Source of the DNA: Porphyromonas sp. COT-239 OH1446
Lineage (GTDB): Bacteria; Bacteroidota; Bacteroidia; Bacteroidales; Porphyromonadaceae
Direction of reading: 5' to 3'
DNA length: 64,000 bases
Assembly: GCF_000768875.1 (NCBI RefSeq)
Contig: NZ_JRAO01000003.1
Coordinates: 57,459 to 121,458 of the forward strand
The notes under the pieces are model-generated. The model did not search any database and had not been told where the DNA came from. It was given only the letters and a program-made list of their open reading frames with translations. The position numbers were made by a program, and so were the translations under genes. The stretch's first letter is position 1, and every line of letters begins with the position of its first letter. Of this stretch, positions 16,342-25,941 are shown piece by piece.

Positions 16342-18579
16342 CTATCTAATTCGCTTGTGGAACGACCTAGAAATCACTTCGAGCTGATGCTCACGGCTGA
16401 GTTTGATGAAGTTAACAGCATACCCAGACACACGGATCGTCAGCTGAGGATAATTCTCCGGATGCTCCATAGCATCCTCGAGCATCTCTCGGTTCAGCAC
16501 ATTAACGTTGAGGTGATGTGCACCCTTGGTGAAGTAGCCATCCATCATTGCGATAAGGTTCTCGATCTGCTCCTCCTTGTTCGATCCCAGTGAGTGAGGG
16601 ATGATACTGAAGGTATTGCTGATGCCATCCTCAGCATCGCTATAGTCCAGTTTAGCAACCGAGCTCAGCGAGGCAATAGCACCGTGATTATCACGTCCGT
16701 GCATGGGGTTTGCACCAGGAGCAAAGGCCATGCCAGCAGCACGCCCATCGGGTGTAGCACCAGTGTTCTTGCCATACATTACGTTAGAGGTAATCGTGAG
16801 CACCGACATGGTTGGCTCAGCTCCCTTGTAGATAGGCAAGTCTCGCAGCATCCCAGAGAAGAGGCTGGTCAACTCCATTGCAATGCTGTCTACACGGTCA
16901 TCGTCATTGCCATAGCAGGGGAATTCGCCCTCGATTGTGAAGCCCTCGGTCAGGCCCATCTCATTGCGCTTGGGTGTAACGGTCGCATACTTGATCGCCG
17001 AGAGCGAGTCGGCAGCAATAGAGAGACCAGCGACACCGTAGGCGAGGTTGATGCGTGGGTTCGTGTCTATAAAGGCCATCTGAGCACGTTCGTAGTAGTA
17101 CTTGTCGTGCATGTAATGGATGATGTTCATCGACTCGTTGTAGATGCGTGCAATCTCCTTCAGTACAACCAAGTAATTGGCCCATACCTCGTCGAATTTG
17201 AGGACCTCTCCCTTGAGCTCGGGTATCCCCTCGAGCATGACTGTACCCGTTGCCTCACAGCGTCCGCCGTTGAGAGCGAGCAATAGGGCCTTCGCAAGGT
17301 TTGTTCGAGCACCAAAGAACTGGATGTGCTTGCCGATCTCCTGAAACGATACGCAGCAGGCAATCCCATAGTCATCACTCTTGCGGGTCGAGCGCATGAG
17401 ATCGTCGTTCTCATACTGGATCGAAGACGTGTCGATCGAGACTTGAGCGGCAAACTGCTTGAAGCCTTCGGGTAGGCTAGGCGACCAGAGAAGCGTGATG
17501 TTAGGCTCTGGACTTGGGCCTAGATTGTAGAGGGTATTGAGGAAGCGGAAGCTCGTCTTCGTTACCTTGTGGCGACCATCGAAGAGACGACCACCAATAG
17601 ACTCCGTTACCCAAGTGGGGTCTCCAGCGAAGATCTCGTTGTAGGCATTCATGCGCAGATGACGTACCATGCGCAGCTTGATGACAAACTGGTCAATCAA
17701 CTCCTGTGCCAGCTCCTCACTCAGTCCATAGTGCGTCTGATCGTAGTGAATGTAAATATCCAGGAAGCCTGATACATTCCCCAGCGACATCGCTGCGCCG
17801 TCTTGATCCTTCACAGCGGCCAAATAGGCAAAGTAAACCCACTGAACTGCCTCCTGGGCTGTATAAGCTGGTCTACGTACGTCGAAGCCATGATCAGCAG
17901 CCATCTGTATGATCTCGTGCAGGGCTTTGATCTGCTCGGCAACCTCCTCACGCAGACGAATGCGCTCCTCCGTCATAGGCCCTGTCAGAGCAGCTAGATC
18001 TGCTTGCTTCCAAGCGATCAGTCGGTCTGCACCATAGAGGGCCAAGCGACGATAGTCGCCGATGATGCGGCCACGGGCGTAGTTGTCGGGCAACCCAGTC
18101 AGATAGCTCAGCGAACGGAACTTACGGATCTCATCCGTGTATACATCGAATACCCCGTCATTATGTGTCTTTCTATAGTGGGTGAAGATATCGGTTACTC
18201 GAGGATCAACCTCGAGGCCGTTCTCTTTGATGGCCTTCTCAACGACCTTATAGCCACCAAAGGGCTTCATCGCACGACGCAGCACCTGGTCGGTCTGTAG
18301 GCCAACGACTACTTCGTTCTCCCTGTCAATATAGCCTGGTGCAAAGGCGGTAATGCCCGAGATCGTGTGTGTATCGATGGAGCGCACCCCATTGTTGTCT
18401 CTCTCTTCCTTGAGTGCTTCAAGGCATAGAGACCAGATCTTCTTTGTCTTCTCTGTTGGGCCAACAAGGAAGCTAGCATCCCCATCGTAAGGGGTGATGT
18501 TTAGGGCAATAAAGTCGCGAACATTGAGCTCGTGCTCCCATGCACCTCCTATAAAGATTGGTTTAGTCTGTTCCATCAT
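16342..18579 (-). CDS. pflB: Formate acetyltransferase (pyruvate formate-lyase)
   Basis: Converts pyruvate and CoA to acetyl-CoA and formate, a central step in anaerobic fermentation. The 745-residue protein carries the adjacent active-site cysteines in IACCVS (near 407-408), the Gly radical loop RVSGYAVNF with the radical glycine near 717, and the conserved [10 protein letters not shown] stretch. All catalytic residues seem to be present. It is transcribed with pflA from a -7 box about 50 bases upstream. No FNR-type inverted repeat is obvious in the 5' gap, although TTGAT occurs there. Confidence 0.97.
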   Translation of the reverse strand: MMEQTKPIFIGGAWEHELNVRDFIALNITPYDGDASFLVGPTEKTKKIWSLCLEALKEERDNNGVRSIDTHTISGITAFAPGYIDRENEVVVGLQTDQVLRRAMKPFGGYKVVEKAIKENGLEVDPRVTDIFTHYRKTHNDGVFDVYTDEIRKFRSLSYLTGLPDNYARGRIIGDYRRLALYGADRLIAWKQADLAALTGPMTEERIRLREEVAEQIKALHEIIQMAADHGFDVRRPAYTAQEAVQWVYFAYLAAVKDQDGAAMSLGNVSGFLDIYIHYDQTHYGLSEELAQELIDQFVIKLRMVRHLRMNAYNEIFAGDPTWVTESIGGRLFDGRHKVTKTSFRFLNTLYNLGPSPEPNITLLWSPSLPEGFKQFAAQVSIDTSSIQYENDDLMRSTRKSDDYGIACCVSFQEIGKHIQFFGARTNLAKALLLALNGGRCEATGTVMLEGIPELKGEVLKFDEVWANYLVVLKEIARIYNESMNIIHYMHDKYYYERAQMAFIDTNPRINLAYGVAGLSIAADSLSAIKYATVTPKRNEMGLTEGFTIEGEFPCYGNDDDRVDSIAMELTSLFSGMLRDLPIYKGAEPTMSVLTITSNVMYGKNTGATPDGRAAGMAFAPGANPMHGRDNHGAIASLSSVAKLDYSDAEDGISNTFSIIPHSLGSNKEEQIENLIAMMDGYFTKGAHHLNVNVLNREMLEDAMEHPENYPQLTIRVSGYAVNFIKLSREHQLEVISRSFHKRIR

Positions 18580-18624
18580 CTAGTCAGGTTTGATTATCGG
18601 AATAATTGAATGAAAATTTGAAGA

Positions 18625-18632
18625 CAAAGATA
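18625..18632 (-). promoter_or_regulatory. -7 box (TATCTTTG) for pflBA
   Basis: An exact TAnnTTTG on the minus strand, 46 bases before pflB. The sequence upstream is A/T-rich. Confidence 0.55.
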
Positions 18633-18837
18633 GTATTCAGTCTAAAAATATAGCGAACTACACTCATATATACCTATTTTTAAGGAATAGTTCTCTATTC
18701 TTTTCTGAGCTCAATCCCTAAACTTAGGTATCCCTCTTGAGGAGCATGGCGAGCTATCTAGGCCTTATATGTAGATAGATCCTCTATACGTCTCACTTGG
18801 ATTGACCATCTACACCTTTCTGTGCCTCTAGTTATAC

Positions 18838-18999
18838 CTCCACCACGATATCTATTGGCAACTCCATTGAGATCCTACTTACATCTCCATTGAGGCCCTA
18901 CTTAGACCTCTATCGAGATCCTACTTACATCTCCATTGAGGACCTACTTAGATCTCCATCGAGATCCTACTTACATCTCCATTGAGGACCTCTCTAGGG
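18838..18999 (-). repeat. 23-bp tandem repeat array, locus B
   Basis: Six units of exactly 23 bases start at 18862, 18885, 18908, 18931, 18954 and 18977, with a weaker 24-base copy before them (18838-18861). Read on the plus strand the unit starts CTCCATTGAGATCCTACTTA; its complement is the GAG/TAAGTAGGATC unit of locus A. Alternate units are most alike (GAGATCCTACTTACAT and GAGGACCTACTTAGAT), hinting at growth by 46-base steps. It sits between the divergent pflB and ricT promoters. The rest of this roughly 650-base gap shows no gene. Confidence 0.85.
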
Positions 19000-19124
19000 T
19001 TAAGGTAATGAAGCATCCATCAGATCTACATCCGGATACCTCAGTCCCCGGTCATGATACCTAGCCTAGATAAGCACAAGCCAAACGATACTCGCAGACA
19101 GATACAGGCGTGGTCAAAAAAGAT

Positions 19125-19132
19125 TATCTTTG
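19125..19132 (+). promoter_or_regulatory. -7 box (TATCTTTG) for the ricT-cbiB operon
   Basis: An exact TAnnTTTG just after an A-run (GGTCAAAAAAGAT), about 107 bases before the ricT start. It is the only promoter-like site I see before the long rightward operon. No cobalamin riboswitch B12 box is visible in the leader. Confidence 0.5.
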
Positions 19133-19238
19133 CTCCCCAGCCTTACAGGCTAGGCAATGGGGCCTAGAAGCCCTCATCCCTTAGGCTTGCCATCGATAAG
19201 GTTTCGTGGCAGCCACTCAGTATATAGATAGAATTTCA

Positions 19239-20621
19239 ATGAAATATAAGACTACGTCTAGCAATCGAGGTTGCTGTGCGATGAACCAGCAGGGCTGTCG
19301 AGGTTGCTCATCCAAGAAGCAGAGCGTGTACGATTGGCTGAGTGATATTCCCGAGGCACTTAGAAGCTCTGATATGGTCGAGGTACAGTTCAAGAATACT
19401 CGCAAAGGCTATTATCTCAACAGCGAGAAGCTCGAGATCAGCAAAGGAGACATCGTCGCCGTAGAGGCATCACCTGGCCATGACATCGGCGAGGTTACCC
19501 TAACAGGCAAACTCGTAGAGCTAGCGATGAAAAAGCATCGCTTCCGCACGGACAGGGGCGAGATCCCCCGCATCTATCGCCTAGCTCGCCCCAATGACCT
19601 AGAGCGATGGGAAGAGGCCAAGTCTAGAGAAGAGGGTACCATGATCCAAGCTAGACAGATCGCAGCCGACCTCAACCTCGAGATGAAGATCGGCGACGTA
19701 GAGTACCAGGGGGATGGCAATAAGGCTATCTTCTACTACATCGCAGATGGGAGGGTGGACTTCAGACAGCTCATCCGAGTGCTGGCCGATACCTTCCACA
19801 TACGTATTGAGATGAAACAAATCGGGGCTCGCCAGGAGGCAGGGCGTATCGGAGGTATAGGCCCCTGCGGACGAGAACTATGCTGCTCTTCATGGATGAA
19901 CAACTTTATCTCGGTCAATACCAGTGCGGCTAGACTCCAGGACCTCTCGCCCAACCCACAGAAACTCACTGGAATGTGCGGCAAGCTCAAGTGTTGCATG
20001 AACTACGAGGTCAATACCTATGCCGAGGCACAGCGATGCCTGCCCAGTAAGGAGGTGATCCTACAGACCAATGCTGGTGAGTATCACCACTTCAAGACCG
20101 ATTACCTGCAGCGTCTCGTTACCTACAGCACTTCACCACACCAAGCCTCTGGGCTCGTTACCATCTCTGCACGTAGGGCATTCGAGATCATCTCGATGAA
20201 TAAGGAGGGTGAGCGACCTGAAACCCTAGAGAGTAATGCGGCTGATGGCAAGGCGAATAAGCACTCGGCAGATATCCTCTCGGACAATAGCCTCACCCGA
20301 TTTGACAAGAAGCGTAAACCTGCAGGCAAGCCTAATCCGAAGGGTGCACGAGGTGCATCCTCTGCCAAATCCTCAGAGCGGATGAATGGCAGTGCCCGAC
20401 CTATCAGACGAGAGGCCTCGTCTACAAATCCCAATCACCCCACCCCACCCCCTGGAGGCATCCGAGAGCACAACCGCCGTCAGATGCGTGAGCGTACTGA
20501 GGGGGGGGCTGTGCCACAAACCTCAACCGAGAGGGCAGTTCGGCCCAGGGGGCAAGGGCGTGCCCCTAGAGCCTCATCGCTTCCTCGTAGTGGGGCGAAC
20601 AGCAGCGAGGCTGAGAATTAG
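19239..20621 (+). CDS. ricT: PSP1-domain protein (RicT/YaaT-like)
   Basis: A 460-residue protein with the PSP1 domain (about 50-280). By analogy with RicT it is an Fe-S regulatory partner in RNA processing, but its role in Bacteroidetes is unproven. Cysteines cluster at the N-terminus (RGCCAMNQQGCRGC) and in GPCGRELCC and GMCGKLKCC; the latter two are the conserved Fe-S ligands. After about residue 330 comes a basic, Pro/Ser/Arg-rich, low-complexity tail. The tail contains a run of eight G (20501-20508). A GTG 33 bases upstream is an alternative start; I prefer the ATG of MKYKTT. It precedes gldH, the usual arrangement in this phylum. Confidence 0.85.
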   Translation: MKYKTTSSNRGCCAMNQQGCRGCSSKKQSVYDWLSDIPEALRSSDMVEVQFKNTRKGYYLNSEKLEISKGDIVAVEASPGHDIGEVTLTGKLVELAMKKHRFRTDRGEIPRIYRLARPNDLERWEEAKSREEGTMIQARQIAADLNLEMKIGDVEYQGDGNKAIFYYIADGRVDFRQLIRVLADTFHIRIEMKQIGARQEAGRIGGIGPCGRELCCSSWMNNFISVNTSAARLQDLSPNPQKLTGMCGKLKCCMNYEVNTYAEAQRCLPSKEVILQTNAGEYHHFKTDYLQRLVTYSTSPHQASGLVTISARRAFEIISMNKEGERPETLESNAADGKANKHSADILSDNSLTRFDKKRKPAGKPNPKGARGASSAKSSERMNGSARPIRREASSTNPNHPTPPPGGIREHNRRQMRERTEGGAVPQTSTERAVRPRGQGRAPRASSLPRSGANSSEAEN

Positions 20622-20652
20622 AGATGCTAAGTTTTTCTTTCAGCCCAGTCTT

Positions 20653-21150
20653 ATGCTCTGCTTGACCGCTCACCCTCGTCCATTCCGTAGACCCAAGAGA
20701 GCCCTAGCATGCGCCCTACTCCTCTTGGCTCTGAATGCCTGTACCTCTACAGCCACTCGAGCCAAGCACATGGATCTCATCTCTATCCCCCAGGGGGCAT
20801 GGGAGGAGGATAGCCCCGTAGGCCTAGAGCTTCTACTCGAGCGTCATCGCCCTCCGAGCTCTTGTCTATTAGGCATTCGCTATGACAATCGACTGGACTA
20901 TATGCACCTCGACCTCGAGGCGAGGCTGGTACGGGATGGGCGATGCTTCATGATCGACACCCTACGCCTATCCCTCGCCGAAGAGCCAGGAGTGAGAGCC
21001 TCTCGAGGGCAGACAGTCCTCGAACATAGCCTACCCCTAGGGCACAAGCTTGAGGTACCCGTTACTGGATTATATCGTCTCGAGGTTCGCCCCATCGAAC
21101 CCTCGCCACTGGTAGGTGTTATAGCTCTAGGAATAGAGCTATCCCAGTAA
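20653..21150 (+). CDS. gldH: Gliding motility lipoprotein GldH
   Basis: A lipoprotein of the GldH family, associated in Bacteroidetes with gliding and type IX secretion. The 165 residues begin with a basic head and hydrophobic helix ending in the lipobox LNAC (cysteine near residue 33), then a beta-rich domain ending GLYRLEVRPIEPSPLVGVIA and GIELSQ, the typical GldH end. The start is the ATG in MLCLTAHP, 31 bases past ricT; the same frame stays open upstream inside ricT for some 90 codons. Porphyromonas do not glide, so a secretion or envelope role is more likely. The family call rests on position after ricT and the C-terminal pattern. Confidence 0.8.
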   Translation: MLCLTAHPRPFRRPKRALACALLLLALNACTSTATRAKHMDLISIPQGAWEEDSPVGLELLLERHRPPSSCLLGIRYDNRLDYMHLDLEARLVRDGRCFMIDTLRLSLAEEPGVRASRGQTVLEHSLPLGHKLEVPVTGLYRLEVRPIEPSPLVGVIALGIELSQ

Positions 21151-21165
21151 TGAGACAACCCAGCT

Positions 21166-21963
21166 ATGAGTTATCAGCCTGCGAACTTAGACGATCAGCC
21201 CAACCATTCGGACGAGGTATATTACTACATCAGTGAGAGCCATGACCCCTTCTACAACATCTCGCTAGAGGACTATCTGTATCAGGCTCGTCGAGATTGT
21301 GATCGGATCTACTTCTTTTGGATCAATACTCCCTCTGTCTTCATGGGTCGCTATCAGTGTGCTCAGGCCGAGACCGACTGGGTATATCTACAGGCACAGC
21401 ACATCCCGATCCTGCGCCGCAGCTCCGGAGGAGGCACGGTCTATCACGACACAGGCAATCTAAACTATACCTGCATCCTCAATAGTCCTGAGAGGAATGG
21501 CTTCGACCTCAAGGCTTTCCCTCGACCGATCATCAATGCTCTTGCCCATGAGGGGGTGGAGCTTACCCTATCGCCCCGAGGCGATCTGCGCTTCGAGGGG
21601 CTCAAGGTCGGAGGCTCTGCCGAAGCGACCCGCCAGGGACGAATGCTCTATCATATGTCCCTACTCTTCAACGCTGACCTCGACCAGCTAGAGCGGGTAT
21701 TGAGTGTCCCAAAGCAGGAGGTCGCTCGCTCTCGGGTCTCCTCTGTCCGCTCTCGGGTGTGCAACCTCAGCTCTGTGCTTCCACGTCAGAGGACAATCCT
21801 AGAGTTTAGGGATCTCATCCTCGAGGAAATCCACCGCCAGTACCCTGAGCTTAGACCCTTGGAGCTAGATGAAGAGGAGGCTAACGCATACATCCATCGA
21901 GTACGTGAGCAGCGGTTTGCCAATGAGAGCTGGATTCATTCATCCATCGGGCGCAAGGCATAG
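21166..21963 (+). CDS. lplA: Lipoate--protein ligase
   Basis: Attaches lipoate (or an octanoyl group) to lipoyl domains of 2-oxoacid dehydrogenases or the glycine cleavage H protein. The 265 residues carry the hallmark RRSSGGGTVYHDTGNLNYTC (85-104) and LKVGGSAEA with the catalytic lysine. The C-terminal accessory domain of E. coli LplA is absent or very short, as in many small LplA/LipM-type ligases. It lies 15 bases after gldH and is co-directional with the whole operon. Confidence 0.9.
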   Translation: MSYQPANLDDQPNHSDEVYYYISESHDPFYNISLEDYLYQARRDCDRIYFFWINTPSVFMGRYQCAQAETDWVYLQAQHIPILRRSSGGGTVYHDTGNLNYTCILNSPERNGFDLKAFPRPIINALAHEGVELTLSPRGDLRFEGLKVGGSAEATRQGRMLYHMSLLFNADLDQLERVLSVPKQEVARSRVSSVRSRVCNLSSVLPRQRTILEFRDLILEEIHRQYPELRPLELDEEEANAYIHRVREQRFANESWIHSSIGRKA

Positions 21964-21990
21964 GCCTATCGCCCCTCAGACAGGATCATT

Positions 21991-22890
21991 ATGTGGACAG
22001 ACTTTGCTTCTCTACTCAAACGATATTTCCCTAATGATAAGGTGCAGAAGATCACCATCAGTGCAGGCTTCAGCTGCCCGACCCGAGACGGCAGCAAGAG
22101 CTTCGGCGGGTGTACCTACTGCAACAACAAGAGCTTCTCACCCTCGCACGCCATTAGACAGAAGAGCATCACCCAGCAGTTGGACGAGGGAATTGCCTTT
22201 TTTAGGCGTAAATACAGCTCTATGAAGTTCTTGGCCTACTTTCAGTCCTATACCAATACTTACTCGGATGTAGCAGACTGCATCGCCAAGTACGAGGAGG
22301 CTCTCGCCCACCCCGAGGTCGTAGGGCTGATCATCGGCACTCGCCCAGACTGTATGCCCGACGAGCTACTCGCTTACCTCTCGAAGCTTAGCCAGCGCAC
22401 CTTCGTCCTCGTAGAGTATGGCATAGAGAGCACCCTTGATCGGACCCTCGATCGGGTGCAGCGTGGCCACAATTGGCAATGCAGCGTGGAGACGATCTGG
22501 CGCACACATCGCTCAGGTATCCTCACAGGGGCACACCTAATCCTAGGCCTACCTGGCGAGAGCCGAGCCGAGATGCTCGAGCATGCCGACAGGTTGAGTA
22601 CCCTACCCATCACTACGCTCAAGATCCATCAGCTGCAGATTATCAAGGGGACTATCATGGCTAGAGAATACCTGCAAGACCCGAGCGACTACCACCTCTT
22701 CACCGAGGCTGAGTATGTGTCCCTCTGCGTGGAGTTTATCAAGCGTCTGAGGCCAGATATTGTGATCGAACGCTTCGTCTCTCAGTCCCCTCCCGAGCTC
22801 ATCCTCGCACCCCAATGGGGCTGGAAGAACTATCAGTTTACCGAAAAGATCAGAGCACAACTGCTCTCAACCACCCAAGCTAATGAGTAG
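21991..22890 (+). CDS. Radical SAM protein, TIGR01212/YhcC family
   Basis: A radical-SAM enzyme of the YhcC family (299 residues) with an elongator-protein-3-like core; its substrate is not known to me. The cluster-binding cysteines are Cys29, Cys41 and Cys44 in FSCPTRDGSKSFGGCTYC, the spaced CX11CX2C pattern of this subgroup rather than CX3CX2C. YFQSYTNTYS, GLIIGTRPDCMPDELL and EYGIESTLDRTLDR are further family blocks. The last 8 bases overlap the pduO start, so the two are probably coupled. Confidence 0.9.
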   Translation: MWTDFASLLKRYFPNDKVQKITISAGFSCPTRDGSKSFGGCTYCNNKSFSPSHAIRQKSITQQLDEGIAFFRRKYSSMKFLAYFQSYTNTYSDVADCIAKYEEALAHPEVVGLIIGTRPDCMPDELLAYLSKLSQRTFVLVEYGIESTLDRTLDRVQRGHNWQCSVETIWRTHRSGILTGAHLILGLPGESRAEMLEHADRLSTLPITTLKIHQLQIIKGTIMAREYLQDPSDYHLFTEAEYVSLCVEFIKRLRPDIVIERFVSQSPPELILAPQWGWKNYQFTEKIRAQLLSTTQANE

Positions 22891-23467
22891 AATAGTTACC
22901 AAGACAGGAGACAAGGGGAGCACAGGCATCTTCGGCGGAGAGCGTGTTCCCAAAGATCATATACGCATCGAGGCCAATGGCACGATGGATGAGCTCAATG
23001 CTCATCTAGGTCTCATCCGTTCGATGATGGAGAGGCAAGACCCTAGGCATAGCTTCCTCGGATCACTTCAGATGCAGATCATGCAGATGATGAGCCTCAT
23101 TGCTACCCCCTCGCATCGTCGAGGGGAGAACCCCAACAGCTTCTCTCTCGAGTGGCTCGAGGCCCTCGAGAGCGAGACCGCTCGCCTCATCGAGCAGACC
23201 CCGAACAATGGATACTTCATCCTCCCTGGGGGGACTCAGCTCTCGGCACAGATGCAGCTTGCCCGCACAGTCGCCCGACGAGCCGAGCGCAGGCTGTGGA
23301 CGCTTGACCGAGAAGATCCTCTTCCCGAGGGCCTAATCCCCTGGGTCAATCGCCTCAGCGATTACCTCTTCGTCTCGGCTAAGTGGGAGATGGCCGCACA
23401 AGACTGGCCAGAGGATATATGGCAAGCCTTCAGCTACAAACGTAAGCGCAGAGAGAGCCATGACTAA
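22883..23467 (+). CDS. pduO: Cob(I)yrinic acid a,c-diamide adenosyltransferase (PduO type)
   Basis: Transfers the adenosyl group of ATP to the cobalt of reduced corrinoids, making the coenzyme form. The 194-residue product has the N-terminal ATP loop TKTGDKGSTGIFGGERV (6-22), DELNAHLGLIRSM, and the C-terminal LARTVARRAERRLW and NRLSDYLFVSA, all typical of PduO-type enzymes. It overlaps the upstream radical-SAM gene by 8 bases and the downstream cobQ by 8 bases, placing it firmly in the corrinoid unit. Confidence 0.93.
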   Translation: MSRIVTKTGDKGSTGIFGGERVPKDHIRIEANGTMDELNAHLGLIRSMMERQDPRHSFLGSLQMQIMQMMSLIATPSHRRGENPNSFSLEWLEALESETARLIEQTPNNGYFILPGGTQLSAQMQLARTVARRAERRLWTLDREDPLPEGLIPWVNRLSDYLFVSAKWEMAAQDWPEDIWQAFSYKRKRRESHD

Positions 23468-24950
23468 GCTCCGTCCATTAATGTTTGTGGGCACGGGTAG
23501 CGATGTGGGTAAGAGCATCATTGCCACAGGGATGTGCCGCATCTTGAGACAGGATGGCTATCATCCAGCCCCCTTCAAGGCACAGAACATGGCCTTGAAC
23601 TCCTTCGCCACCCCCGAGGGCCTCGAGCTCGGCCGTGCCCAGGCAGTCCAGGCCGAGGCAGCAGGCATCCCACCACATACGGACATGAACCCCGTGCTAC
23701 TCAAGCCCAGCAGCGAGCGACGCTCTCAGATCGTCCTCAATGGTAAGCCCATCGGAGACAAAGATGCCTACGAATACTTTCGCACCATAGGGCGAGGAGA
23801 GCTCAAGGCAGAGGTTCAGGCGGCCTTCGACCGACTAAGCCAACGCTATAACCCCATCGTTCTCGAGGGCGCAGGGAGTATCTCAGAACTGAACTTACAG
23901 TCCTCCGATCTAGTCAATATGTCCATGGCCGAGTATGCTGGAGCAGCAGTTATCCTTGTGGCAGACATCGACCGAGGGGGCGTATTTGCCTCTGTCTATG
24001 GCTCGGTGATGCTTCAGAAGCCCGAGCACCGAAGACTCATCAAAGGGATCCTAATCAACAAGTTTCGAGGGGATATTCGCCTTTTCGAAGAGGGGAAGAG
24101 GATGCTCGAGAAGCTCTGTCAGATACCTGTAGTAGGCATAGTGCCTTACTTCAGGGATATTCATATCGAGGAGGAGGACTCGGTTGCCCTCTCCAAGCGA
24201 GAGATGTATGCCCGAGAGGGAAAGGTCAATGTAGCAGTCGTCTTGCTACGCTACCTCTCAAACTACACCGACTTCGCCCGCCTAGAGCAAGACCCTCGGG
24301 TGCACCTCTACTATACCAACAATGTGGACGAACTCTCTGAGGCCGACATCATCATCATCCCTGGGAGCAAGAGCACTCTGTCGGATCTGTATGAGCTACG
24401 TCGCAATGGGGTCGCCCAAGCGATCATACGAGCTAGACGAGAGGGGAAGAGCATCCTCGGCATCTGCGGAGGCTACCAAATCATGGGTCGTGAAGTCTGC
24501 GACCCCAATGGGGTCGAGGGAGATATTCCTCGCCTACCAGCCCTGGGCCTCTTGCCCACAACAACGACTATGGCTGGGGAAAAGATCACTCGACAGATGC
24601 GCTTCCGATTCCTTGATCGGAGCGAAGAATGCCTAGGATACGAAATCCATATGGGACGTACAGAGCCTGTAGAGGGCGCAGAAGTCTCTCCCCTTGCTCA
24701 TCTATCGGATGGACGAGACGATGGCTATTGGCTGGATGATCGCTGTATGGGCACTTACCTGCATGGTATCCTGGACAATCCGAGCTTCATCGACTACCTG
24801 CTTGCCCCTTATGCCGACCGCATTGATGGCTCGCATGAACCTCTAGACTACGAGGCCTACAAGAACCAACAGTATGATCTACTGGCCGATCACTTGCGCC
24901 AACACATCGACCTGCCACTCATCTACCAACTCATCTCAAGCGATGATTAA
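23460..24950 (+). CDS. cobQ: Cobyric acid synthase
   Basis: Amidates four carboxyl groups of adenosyl-cobyrinic acid diamide using glutamine and ATP. Residues 1-230 form the P-loop-like amidotransferase domain (VGTGSDVGKS at 9-18, FKAQNMALNSF, EGAGSISELNL). Residues about 250-440 are the class I glutaminase domain with the nucleophile Cys in ILGICGGYQIMG, and GTYLHGILDN with the catalytic His. The length of 496 fits. It overlaps pduO by 8 bases and cobD by 8 bases. Confidence 0.95.
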   Translation: MTKLRPLMFVGTGSDVGKSIIATGMCRILRQDGYHPAPFKAQNMALNSFATPEGLELGRAQAVQAEAAGIPPHTDMNPVLLKPSSERRSQIVLNGKPIGDKDAYEYFRTIGRGELKAEVQAAFDRLSQRYNPIVLEGAGSISELNLQSSDLVNMSMAEYAGAAVILVADIDRGGVFASVYGSVMLQKPEHRRLIKGILINKFRGDIRLFEEGKRMLEKLCQIPVVGIVPYFRDIHIEEEDSVALSKREMYAREGKVNVAVVLLRYLSNYTDFARLEQDPRVHLYYTNNVDELSEADIIIIPGSKSTLSDLYELRRNGVAQAIIRARREGKSILGICGGYQIMGREVCDPNGVEGDIPRLPALGLLPTTTTMAGEKITRQMRFRFLDRSEECLGYEIHMGRTEPVEGAEVSPLAHLSDGRDDGYWLDDRCMGTYLHGILDNPSFIDYLLAPYADRIDGSHEPLDYEAYKNQQYDLLADHLRQHIDLPLIYQLISSDD

Positions 24951-25941
24951 CGGACACGGAGACGACCTACACCTCTACCCTGACGTTTGGGCCAACTTCA
25001 GCTCCAATGTCTATGCCGACACGGACAATCATGCCCTTATAGAACACCTCGGCCGCATGCTCACCTCTAGTCTCGGATCTTACCCCGAGCCTGAGCCCTA
25101 CGAGCTGCAAGGTATGCTGGCGCAAGCACACGGACTCGATGCTGAGGAAGTCTTGGTTACGAATGGAGCAACAGAGGCCATTTACCTCATTGCTCAACAC
25201 TACAAGGGGCAATGCTCTAGGATCTTGCAACCGACCTTCAGCGAATATGCCGATGCCTGCCTGCTCCATGAGCACCATCTATCGGACGAGGGGGCAGATG
25301 TCCTCTGGCTCTGTAGCCCCAACAACCCAACAGGTAGGTGCGAAGCAGAGCATCAGTTAGAGCAGGAGATCATCCAGGGAAGAAGCCCGATCGTCATCGA
25401 TCGTAGCTACGAATACTTCTGCGCTCGAAGCCTGCCCAAGAGGGTCATCCGCCCCGATCTTCTCTACATCCACTCGCTCACCAAACGCTACAAGATACCT
25501 GGGCTCAGACTGGGGTACATCATCGGCCATCGAGAGACCCTAGCACAGGTGAGGCAGCTGAGGCAGCCTTGGTCTGTGAATGCCCTGGCAATTGAGGCGG
25601 GGAAGTGGATCGCGTCGAATGGCTTCCCCGAGAGCATTGACCGCCAAAGGCTCTGGAGGGAGCGAGATCGCCTGGCAGGAGCATTAAGAGAAATCCAAGG
25701 GATCGAGCTAGAGGAGACGGACACCCACTTCATGCTGCTGAAGACCCCCTACCCTGCCACAGAGCTAAAGGAATACCTAGCTCGAGAGCATGGTCTACTG
25801 GTGCGTAATGCCTCCAACTTCTTGGGGCTCAGCCCCCAGCATCTACGGATTGCGACCCAAACGCCTGAGATGAATGACGCCCTCATCAGAGGGCTCAAGG
25901 CATACATCGAGCAGCAGCATACCCCACCTCGCCACGTATGA
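24943..25941 (+). CDS. cobD: L-threonine-O-3-phosphate decarboxylase (CobD)-like aminotransferase-fold enzyme
   Basis: A PLP enzyme of the class I/II aminotransferase fold, expected to make (R)-1-amino-2-propanol phosphate for the lower chain of cobalamin. The start ATG overlaps the cobQ stop (ATGATTAA). Markers are NFSSNVYAD near the N-terminus (the histidinol-phosphate-aminotransferase-like opening), VTNGATEAIYLI, SPNNPTGR, and the PLP lysine in HSLTKRYKIPGLRLGY (near residue 180). Sequence alone does not separate CobD from histidinol-phosphate aminotransferase well; its position between cobQ and cbiB decides. Confidence 0.88.
   Translation: MINGHGDDLHLYPDVWANFSSNVYADTDNHALIEHLGRMLTSSLGSYPEPEPYELQGMLAQAHGLDAEEVLVTNGATEAIYLIAQHYKGQCSRILQPTFSEYADACLLHEHHLSDEGADVLWLCSPNNPTGRCEAEHQLEQEIIQGRSPIVIDRSYEYFCARSLPKRVIRPDLLYIHSLTKRYKIPGLRLGYIIGHRETLAQVRQLRQPWSVNALAIEAGKWIASNGFPESIDRQRLWRERDRLAGALREIQGIELEETDTHFMLLKTPYPATELKEYLAREHGLLVRNASNFLGLSPQHLRIATQTPEMNDALIRGLKAYIEQQHTPPRHV

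Noticed and set aside
16594-17286. Long frame opposite pflB
   Set aside because: It is an antisense shadow of a well-supported conserved gene.
18838-18999. CRISPR array
   Set aside because: The whole 23-bp unit is repeated without unique spacers, units are degenerate, and no cas gene is present.
19000-19238. Cobalamin riboswitch before the corrinoid operon
   Set aside because: No B12 box or fitting helices are visible.
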